A DNA stretch of 64,000 nucleotides from Cladorhizidae sp. MBARI D1340-BT2 (Eukaryota > Porifera > Demospongiae > Poecilosclerida > Cladorhizidae), in the NCBI GenBank assembly GCA_028752905.1, contig JAQNBH010000063.1, positions 1 through 64,000 of the forward strand, given 5' to 3'. Every line of letters starts with the position of its first letter. Position 1 is the stretch's first letter. Both the position numbers and the translations under genes were made by a program. Shown in pieces: positions 54,551 through 64,000 of this stretch. The notes below the pieces were generated by a model. The model was not told where the DNA came from and did not search any database. It was given only the letters and a program-made list of their open reading frames with translations.

Positions 54551-57500
54551 GAGAACACATAATGAAACCTATCATTCGAATCATATCAAGTCCATTACAG
54601 TGAAGTGTGCATAATATTATGGATGTTTGATATCAACAGAGAGCACAGGGAGAGACCTATCTTAATAGCTATATATCAAATTTATACAGTGAAGTGTGGA
54701 GAATCTATGAAGCTAACCTGTTTAGCATCAAGATAGAGAACACATAGAGAAACCTATCTTGTGATTCTATGTATGCAGAATATACGGATGTTTGGTATCA
54801 AGAGAGAGAACAGAGAGAGGCCTACCTTTAGAGCTATATATCAAGTCTATTCAGTGAAGTGTGGAGAATCTATGAAGCTAACATGTTTAGCTCAAGATAG
54901 AGAACACTGAGAGATACCTATCTTGCAAGTCCACTACAGTGAAGTGTGCAGAATATATGGATGTTTGGTATCAAGAGAGAGCACTTAGAGAGTCCTATCT
55001 TAATAGCTATACATCAAGTCTATTCAGTGAAGTGTGGATAATCTACGAAGCTAAACATGTTTAGCATCAAGTAAGAGTACAATTCATAACTGCCCTAATT
55101 AACAAGACCAAAGTCCAAGATTTTGTCAACTGATAGAGAAGGCCCTTATCTGCAACATGTCAACAGATTATCAATAAATGTAGTGGTTTTTCACTGGCAG
55201 GCCACCGCTTTGGCAACTGGAAAACGCCAGGAAAGATAGCAAACCTTACCACTTCAAATCACCATAACTTGCTAATACTTAGAGTAATCAAAATTATGGC
55301 ACGTACAAAAGACAGATAATTAGAAGGGCTATCCGGTGATATAAAAAATTTCTTTTTTGGGTAAAGTGTAGAAAAGTTATGAGCTTTACGGCAAAAAAGC
55401 AAGATTTTTTGGGGGAAAATGAGAAACATATAGACCAAATTAGGGCAAATATCAAGATAGAGAACACATAATGAAACCTATCATTCGAATCATATCAAGT
55501 CCATTACAGTGAAGTGTGCAGAATATTATGGATGTTTGATATCAACAGAGAGCACAGGGAGAGACCTATCTTAATAGCTATATATCAAATTTATACAGTG
55601 AAGTGTGGAGAATCTATGAAGCTAACCTGTTTAGCATCAAGATAGAGAACACATAGAGAAACCTATCTTGTGATTCTATGTATGCAGAATATACGGATGT
55701 TTGGTATCAAGAGAGAGAACAGAGAGAGGCCTACCTTTAGAGCTATATATCAAGTCTATTCAGTGAAGTGTGGAGAATCTATGAAGCTAACATGTTTAGC
55801 TCAAGATAGAGAACACTGAGAGATACCTATCTTGCAAGTCCACTACAGTGAAGTGTGCAGAATATATGGATGTTTGGTATCAAGAGAGAGCACTTAGAGA
55901 GTCCTATCTTAATAGCTATACATCAAGTCTATTCAGTGAAGTGTGGATAATCTACGAAGCTAAACATGTTTAGCATCAAGTAAGAGTACAATTCATAACT
56001 GCCCTAATTAACAAGACCAAAGTCCCAGATTTTGTCAACTGATAGAGAAGGCCCTTATCTGCAACATGTCAACAGATTATCAATAAATGTAGTGGTTTTT
56101 CACTGGCAGGCCACCGCTTTGGCAACTGGAAAACGCCAGGAAAGATAGCAAACCTTACCACTTCAAATCACCATAACTTGCTAATACTTAGAGTAATCAA
56201 AATTATGGCACGTACAAAAGACAGATAATTAGAAGGGCTATCCGGTGATATAAAAAATTTCTTTTTTGGGTAAAGTGTAGAAAAGTTATGAGCTTTACGG
56301 CAAAAAAGCAAGATTTTTTGGGGGAAAATGAGAAACATATAGACCAAATTAGGGCAAATATCAAGATAGAGAACACATAATGAAACCTATCATTCGAATC
56401 ATATCAAGTCCATTACAGTGAAGTGTGCATAATATTATGGATGTTTGATATCAACAGAGAGCACAGGGAGAGACCTATCTTAATAGCTATATATCAAATT
56501 TATACAGTGAAGTGTGGAGAATCTATGAAGCTAACCTGTTTAGCATCAAGATAGAGAACACATAGAGAAACCTATCTTGTGATTCTATGTATGCAGAATA
56601 TACGGATGTTTGGTATCAAGAGAGAGAACAGAGAGAGGCCTACCTTTAGAGCTATATATCAAGTCTATTCAGTGAAGTGTGGAGAATCTATGAAGCTAAC
56701 ATGTTTAGCTCAAGATAGAGAACACTGAGAGATACCTATCTTGCAAGTCCACTACAGTGAAGTGTGCAGAATATATGGATGTTTGGTATCAAGAGAGAGC
56801 ACTTAGAGAGTCCTATCTTAATAGCTATACATCAAGTCTATTCAGTGAAGTGTGGATAATCTACGAAGCTAAACATGTTTAGCATCAAGTAAGAGTACAA
56901 TTCATAACTGCCCTAATTAACAAGACCAAAGTCCCAGATTTTGTCAACTGATAGAGAAGGCCCTTATCTGCAACATGTCAACAGATTATCAATAAATGTA
57001 GTGGTTTTTCACTGGCAGGCCACCGCTTTGGCAACTGGAAAACGCCAGGAAAGATCGCAAACCTTACCACTTCAAATCACCATAACTTGCTAATACTTAG
57101 AGTAATCAAAATTATGGCACGTACAAAAGACAGATAATTAAAAGGGCTATCCGATGATATAAAAAATTACTTTTTTGGGTAAAGTGTAGAAAAGTTATGA
57201 GCTTTACGGCAAAAAAGCAAGATTTTTGGGGGGAAAATGAGAAACATATAGACCAAATTAGGGCAAATATCAAGATAGAGAACACATAATGAAACCTATC
57301 ATTCGAATCATATCAAGTCCATTACAGTGAAGTGTGCAGAATATTATGGATGTTTGATATCAACAGAGAGCACAGGGAGAGACCTATCTTAATAGCTATA
57401 TATCAAGTTTATACAGTGAAGTGTGGAGAATCTATGAAGCTAACCTGTTTAGCATCAAGATAGAGAACACATAGAGAAACCTATCTTGTGATTCTATGTA

Positions 57501-60500
57501 TGCAGAATATACGGATGTTTGGTATCAAGAGAGAGAACAGAGAGAGGCCTACCTTTAGAGCTATATATCAAGTCTATTCAGTGAAGTGTGGAGAATCTAT
57601 GAAGCTAACATGTTTAGCTCAAGATAGAGAACACTGAGAGATACCTATCTTGCAAGTCCACTACAGTGAAGTGTGCAGAATATATGGATGTTTGGTATCA
57701 AGAGAGAGCACTTAGAGAGTCCTATCTTAATAGCTATACATCAAGTCTATTCAGTGAAGTGTGGATAATCTACGAAGCTAAACATGTTTAGCATCAAGTA
57801 AGAGTACAATTCATAACTGCCCTAATTAACAAGACCAAAGTCCCAGATTTTGTCAACTGATAGAGAAGGCCCTTATCTGCAACATGTCAACAGATTATCA
57901 ATAAATGTAGTGGTTTTTCACTGGCAGGCCACCGCTTTGGCAACTGGAAAACGCCAGGAAAGATCGCAAACCTTACCACTTCAAATCACCATAACTTGCT
58001 AATACTTAGAGTAATCAAAATTATGGCACGTACAAAAGACAGATAATTAAAAGGGCTATCCGATGATATAAAAAATTTCTTTTTTGGGTAAAGTGTAGAA
58101 AAGTTATGAGCTTTACGGCAAAAAAGCAAGATTTTTGGGGGGAAAATGAGAAACATATAGACCAAATTAGGGCAAATATCAAGATAGAGAACACATAATG
58201 AAACCTATCATTCGAATCATATCAAGTCCATTACAGTGAAGTGTGCAGAATATTATGGATGTTTGATATCAACAGAGAGCACAGGGAGAGACCTATCTTA
58301 ATAGCTATATATCAAGTTTATACAGTGAAGTGTGGAGAATCTATGAAGCTAACCTGTTTAGCATCAAGATAGAGAACACATAGAGAAACCTATCTTGTGA
58401 TTCTATGTATGCAGAATATACGGATGTTTGGTATCAAGAGAGAGAACAGAGAGAGGCCTACCTTTAGAGCTATATATCAAGTCTATTCAGTGAAGTGTGG
58501 AGAATCTATGAAGCTAACATGTTTAGCTCAAGATAGAGAACACTGAGAGATACCTATCTTGCAAGTCCACTACAGTGAAGTGTGCAGAATATATGGATGT
58601 TTGGTATCAAGAGAGAGCACTTAGAGAGTCCTATCTTAATAGCTATACATCAAGTCTATTCAGTGAAGTGTGGATAATCTACGAAGCTAAACATGTTTAG
58701 CATCAAGTAAGAGTACAATTCATAACTGCCCTAATTAACAAGACCAAAGTCCCAGATTTTGTCAACTGATAGAGAAGGCCCTTATCTGCAACATGTGAAC
58801 AGATTATCAATAAATGTAGTGGTTTTTCACTGGCAGGCCACCGCTTTGGCAACTGGAAAACGCCAGGAAAGATCGCAAACCTTACCACTTCAAATCACCA
58901 TAACTTGCTAATACTTAGAGTAATCAAAATTATGGCACGTACAAAAGACAGATAATTAGAAGGGCTATCCGGTGATATAAAAAATTTCTTTTTTGGGTAA
59001 AGTGTAGAAAAGTTATGAGCTTTACGGCAAAAAAGCAAGATTTTTGGGGAAAAAATGAGAAACATATAGACCAAATTAGGGCAAATATCAAGATAGAGAA
59101 CACATAATGAAACCTATCATTCGAATCATATCAAGTCCATTACAGTGAAGTGTGCATAATATTATGGATGTTTGATATCAACAGAGAGCACAGGGAGAGA
59201 CCTATCTTAATAGCTATATATCAAATTTATACAGTGAAGTGTGGAGAATCTATGAAGCTAACCTGTTTAGCATCAAGATAGAGAACACATAGAGAAACCT
59301 ATCTTGTGATTCTATGTATGCAGAATATACGGATGTTTGGTATCAAGAGAGAGAACAGAGAGAGGCCTACCTTTAGAGCTATATATCAAGTCTATTCAGT
59401 GAAGTGTGGAGAATCTATGAAGCTAACATGTTTAGCTCAAGATAGAGAACACTGAGAGATACCTATCTTGCAAGTCCACTACAGTGAAGTGTGCAGAATA
59501 TATGGATGTTTGGTATCAAGAGAGAGCACTTAGAGAGTCCTATCTTAATAGCTATACATCAAGTCTATTCAGTGAAGTGTGGATAATCTACGAAGCTAAA
59601 CATGTTTAGCATCAAGTAAGAGTACAATTCATAACTGCCCTAATTAACAAGACCAAAGTCCCAGATTTTGTCAACTGATAGAGAAGGCCCTTATCTGCAA
59701 CATGTCAACAGATTATCAATAAATGTAGTGGTTTTTCACTGGCAGGCCACCGCTTTGGCAACTGGAAAACGCCAGGAAAGATAGCAAACCTTACCACTTC
59801 AAATCACCATAACTTGCTAATACTTAGAGTAATCAAAATTTTGGCACGTACAAAAGACAGATAATTAAAAGGGCTATCCGATGATATAAAAAATTTCTTT
59901 TTTGGGTAAAGTATAGAAAAGTTATGAGCTTTACGGCAAAAAAGCAAGATTTTTGGGGGGAAAATGAGAAACATATAGACCAAATTAGGGCAAATATCAA
60001 GATAGAGAACACATAATGAAACCTATCATTCGAATCATATCAAGTCCATTACAGTGAAGTGTGCAGAATATTATGGATGTTTGATATCAACAGAGAGCAC
60101 AGGGAGAGACCTATCTTAATAGCTATATATCAAATTTATACAGTGAAGTGTGGAGAATCTATGAAGCTAACCTGTTTAGCATCAAGATAGAGAACACATA
60201 GAGAAACCTATCTTGTGATTCTATGTATGCAGAATATACGGATGTTTGGTATCAAGAGAGAGAACAGAGAGAGGCCTACCTTTAGAGCTATATATCAAGT
60301 CTATTCAGTGAAGTGTGGAGAATCTATGAAGCTAACATGTTTAGCTCAAGATAGAGAACACTGAGAGATACCTATCTTGCAAGTCCACTACAGTGAAGTG
60401 TGCAGAATATATGGATGTTTGGTATCAAGAGAGAGCACTTAGAGAGTCCTATCTTAATAGCTATACATCAAGTCTATTCAGTGAAGTGTGGATAATCTAC

Positions 60501-63500
60501 GAAGCTAAACATGTTTAGCATCAAGTAAGAGTACAATTCATAACTGCCCTAATTAACAAGACCAAAGTCCCAGATTTTGTCAACTGATAGAGAAGGCCCT
60601 TATCTGCAACATGTCAACAGATTATCAATAAATGTAGTGGTTTTTCACTGGCAGGCCACCGCTTTGGCAACTGGAAAACGCCAGGAAAGATCGCAAACCT
60701 TACCACTTCAAATCACCATAACTTGCTAATACTTAGAGTAATCAAAATTATGGCACGTACAAAAGACAGATAATTAGAAGGGCTATCCGGTGATATAAAA
60801 AATTTCTTTTTTGGGTAAAGTGTAGAAAAGTTATGAGCTTTACGGCAAAAAAGCAAGATTTTTGGGGGAAAAATGAGAAACATATAGACCAAATTAGGGC
60901 AAATATCAAGATAGAGAACACATAATGAAACCTATCATTCGAATCATATCAAGTCCATTACAGTGAAGTGTGCATAATATTATGGATGTTTGATATCAAC
61001 AGAGAGCACAGGGAGAGACCTATCTTAATAGCTATATATCAAATTTATACAGTGAAGTGTGGAGAATCTATGAAGCTAACCTGTTTAGCATCAAGATAGA
61101 GAACACATAGAGAAACCTATCTTGTGATTCTATGTATGCAGAATATACGGATGTTTGGTATCAAGAGAGAGAACAGAGAGAGGCCTACCTTTAGAGCTAT
61201 ATATCAAGTCTATTCAGTGAAGTGTGGAGAATCTATGAAGCTAACATGTTTAGCTCAAGATAGAGAACACTGAGAGATACCTATCTTGCAAGTCCACTAC
61301 AGTGAAGTGTGCAGAATATATGGATGTTTGGTATCAAGAGAGAGCACTTAGAGAGTCCTATCTTAATAGCTATACATCAAGTCTATTCAGTGAAGTGTGG
61401 ATAATCTACGAAGCTAAACATGTTTAGCATCAAGTAAGAGTACAATTCATAACTGCCCTAATTAACAAGACCAAAGTCCCAGATTTTGTCAACTGATAGA
61501 GAAGGCCCTTATCTGCAACATGTCAACAGATTATCAATAAATGTAGTGGTTTTTCACTGGCAGGCCACCGCTTTGGCAACTGGAAAACGCCAGGAAAGAT
61601 CGCAAACCTTACCACTTCAAATCACCATAACTTGCTAATACTTAGAGTAATCAAAATTATGGCACGTACAAAAGACAGATAATTAAAAGGGCTATCCGAT
61701 GATATAAAAAATTTCTTTTTTGGGTAAAGTGTAGAAAAGTTATGAGCTTTACGGCAAAAAAGCAAGATTTTTGGGGGGAAAATGAGAAACATATAGACCA
61801 AATTAGGGCAAATATCAAGATAGAGAACACATAATGAAACCTATCATTCGAATCATATCAAGTCCATTACAGTGAAGTGTGCAGAATATTATGGATGTTT
61901 GATATCAACAGAGAGCACAGGGAGAGACCTATCTTAATAGCTATATATCAAATTTATACAGTGAAGTGTGGAGAATCTATGAAGCTAACCTGTTTAGCAT
62001 CAAGATAGAGAACACATAGAGAAACCTATCTTGTGATTCTATGTATGCAGAATATACGGATGTTTGGTATCAAGAGAGAGAACAGAGAGAGGCCTACCTT
62101 TAGAGCTATATATCAAGTCTATTCAGTGAAGTGTGGAGAATCTATGAAGCTAACATGTTTAGCTCAAGATAGAGAACACTGAGAGATACCTATCTTGCAA
62201 GTCCACTACAGTGAAGTGTGCAGAATATATGGATGTTTGGTATCAAGAGAGAGCACTTAGAGAGTCCTATCTTAATAGCTATACATCAAGTCTATTCAGT
62301 GAAGTGTGGATAATCTACGAAGCTAAACATGTTTAGCATCAAGTAAGAGTACAATTCATAACTGCCCTAATTAACAAGACCAAAGTCCCAGATTTTGTCA
62401 ACTGATAGAGAAGGCCCTTATCTGCAACATGTCAACAGATTATCAATAAATGTAGTGGTTTTTCACTGGCAGGCCACCGCTTTGGCAACTGGAAAACGCC
62501 AGGAAAGATAGCAAACCTTACCACTTCAAATCACCATAACTTGCTAATACTTAGAGTAATCAAAATTATGGCACGTACAAAAGACAGATAATTAGAAGGG
62601 CTATCCGGTGATATAAAAAATTTCTTTTTTGGGTAAAGTGTAGAAAAGTTATGAGCTTTACGGCAAAAAAGCAAGATTTTTGGGGAAAAAATGAGAAACA
62701 TATAGACCAAATTAGGGCAAATATCAAGATAGAGAACACATAATGAAACCTATCATTCGAATCATATCAAGTCCATTACAGTGAAGTGTGCATAATATTA
62801 TGGATGTTTGATATCAACAGAGAGCACAGGGAGAGACCTATCTTAATAGCTATATATCAAATTTATACAGTGAAGTGTGGAGAATCTATGAAGCTAACCT
62901 GTTTAGCATCAAGATAGAGAACACATAGAGAAACCTATCTTGTGATTCTATGTATGCAGAATATACGGATGTTTGGTATCAAGAGAGAGAACAGAGAGAG
63001 GCCTACCTTTAGAGCTATATATCAAGTCTATTCAGTGAAGTGTGGAGAATCTATGAAGCTAACATGTTTAGCTCAAGATAGAGAACACTGAGAGATACCT
63101 ATCTTGCAAGTCCACTACAGTGAAGTGTGCAGAATATATGGATGTTTGGTATCAAGAGAGAGCACTTAGAGAGTCCTATCTTAATAGCTATACATCAAGT
63201 CTATTCAGTGAAGTGTGGATAATCTACGAAGCTAAACATGTTTAGCATCAAGTAAGAGTACAATTCATAACTGCCCTAATTAACAAGACCAAAGTCCCAG
63301 ATTTTGTCAACTGATAGAGAAGGCCCTTATCTGCAACATGTCAACAGATTATCAATAAATGTAGTGGTTTTTCACTGGCAGGCCACCGCTTTGGCAACTG
63401 GAAAACGCCAGGAAAGATAGCAAACCTTACCACTTCAAATCACCATAACTTGCTAATACTTAGAGTAATCAAAATTATGGCACGTACAAAAGACAGATAA

Positions 63501-63640
63501 TTAGAAGGGCTATCCGGTGATATAAAAAAATTCTTTTTTGGGTAAAGTGTAGAAAAGTTATGAGCTTTACGGCAAAAAAGCAAGATTTTTGGGGGGGAAA
63601 TGAGAAACATATAGACCAAATTAGGGCAAATATCAAGATA
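54551..63640 (+). repeat. Monomers 61-70, duplicate of monomers 48-57
   Basis: Same class order and exactly the same length (9090 bp) as 42735-51824, shifted by 11816 bp. Both copies share the rare ttac form (monomers 50 and 63). The differences I noticed are the private T at 47336 in monomer 53 and the tract in 54 (T5G4A6) against 67 (T5G5A5). Confidence 0.88.
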
Positions 63641-64000
63641 GAGAACACATAATGAAACCTATCATTCGAATCATATCAAGTCCATTACAGTGAAGTGTGC
63701 ATAATATTATGGATGTTTGATATCAACAGAGAGCACAGGGAGAGACCTATCTTAATAGCTATATATCAAATTTATACAGTGAAGTGTGGAGAATCTATGA
63801 AGCTAACCTGTTTAGCATCAAGATAGAGAACACATAGAGAAACCTATCTTGTGATTCTATGTATGCAGAATATACGGATGTTTGGTATCAAGAGAGAGAA
63901 CAGAGAGAGGCCTACCTTTAGAGCTATATATCAAGTCTATTCAGTGAAGTGTGGAGAATCTATGAAGCTAACATGTTTAGCTCAAGATAGAGAACACTGA
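63641..64000 (+). repeat. Monomer 71, first 360 bp only
   Basis: Cut by the window end in the opening of sub-unit A3. Visible sites are 21A, 62T, 130A, 216T, (AG)4. It follows a U copy. In four of the five other U copies in the window the next monomer is X, so an X copy is the likely continuation, but the diagnostic part is not visible. Confidence 0.9.

Larger units (their letters stand above)
1..64000. repeat. Satellite DNA array, ~909 bp monomer, 70 full copies plus one partial
   Basis: Direct reading shows the same ~909 bp unit repeated head to tail with no inversion, gap or inserted sequence. Monomers start at 1, 910, 1819, 2728, 3637, 4545, 5454, 6366, 7274, 8183, 9095, 10004, 10913, 11825, 12733, 13642, 14554, 15463, 16372, then every 909 bp from 17281 to 30007, then 30915, 31824, 32735, then every 909 bp to 39098, then 40006, 40915, 41826, then every 909 bp to 51825, then 52733, then every 909 bp to 63641. 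Lengths are 909 bp except 908 (monomers 5, 8, 14, 34, 44, 58), 912 (7, 10, 13, 16) and 911 (36, 46). Copies differ at roughly 17 recurrent sites, so identity between any two is very high. Strong homogenisation of this kind is known for satellite DNA; centromeric or heterochromatic location is inference. No flanking unique DNA is visible at either end. Confidence 0.98.

Noticed and set aside
1..64000. CRISPR array or other repeat-spacer system
   Set aside because: There are no unique spacers between repeats: the sub-units and monomers are contiguous, all related, and far longer than CRISPR repeats.

Overview
The whole 64 kb window is one uninterrupted, head-to-tail satellite DNA array. It holds 70 complete monomers and the first 360 bp of a 71st, all in the same orientation. 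The first monomer boundary falls at base 1 and the array runs off both ends. The common monomer is 909 bp, with variants of 908, 911 and 912 bp. Monomer 1 is about 36% GC by hand count. I found no supported protein-coding gene, tRNA, rRNA, CRISPR array, intact transposon or other single-copy DNA. Arrays of this size with near-identical long monomers are typical of eukaryotic constitutive heterochromatin (centromeric, pericentromeric, subtelomeric, or on sex or B chromosomes). The sequence does not identify the species or the chromosomal position.

The organisation has three levels. (1) A roughly 70-96 bp ancestral unit is present six times in the first ~516 bp of each monomer, as three A+B pairs (A1-B1, A2-B2, A3-B3), followed by a truncated seventh start. 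(2) These pairs plus a ~363 bp segment without obvious internal repetition (offsets 539-901) form the ~909 bp monomer. Parts of that segment still look like eroded copies of the same unit. (3) Diagnostic variants sort monomers into recurring classes whose order is itself repeated. Blocks of 5-10 monomers recur at offsets of 6, 10, 13, 29 and 39 monomers, which is the footprint of unequal exchange or segmental amplification inside the array.

Offsets below count from the first base of each monomer. Variable sites: 21 A/G, 62 G/T, 130 G/A, 216 T/C, AG run at 251 (4 or 5 units), 567 C/A, 594 C/T, 611 C/G, 688 A/C, 704 T/A, 746 A/T, 750 C/T, 773 G/A, 786 G/A, 799-801, 818 G/A, and the T/G/A tract 855-869. 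Class letters: F=594T; V=567A; P=62G,130G,688A with T5G6A4; U=799A with T5G7A3; X=one T lost at 799-801 with T5G4A6 (908 bp); Y=21G,688C with T5G7A3; Z=216C, extra AG, 750T (911-912 bp); W=62T,130A,688A with T6G5A4; S=773A, nearly always with 786A; K=611G,62G,130G with T5G4A6; L=62G,130A with T5G4A6; M=T5G5A5; Q=62G,130A,688A with T6G5A4. Monomer order 1-70: F V P U X Y Z X Y Z W V Z X Y Z W V U W S S K S L S L S S M S P U X Y Z W V F F V P U X Y Z W V Q S S K S L S L U X S M V Q S S K S M S L U.

All comparisons were made by eye. Copy number and block order also depend on the assembly being correct in a region that is hard to assemble.
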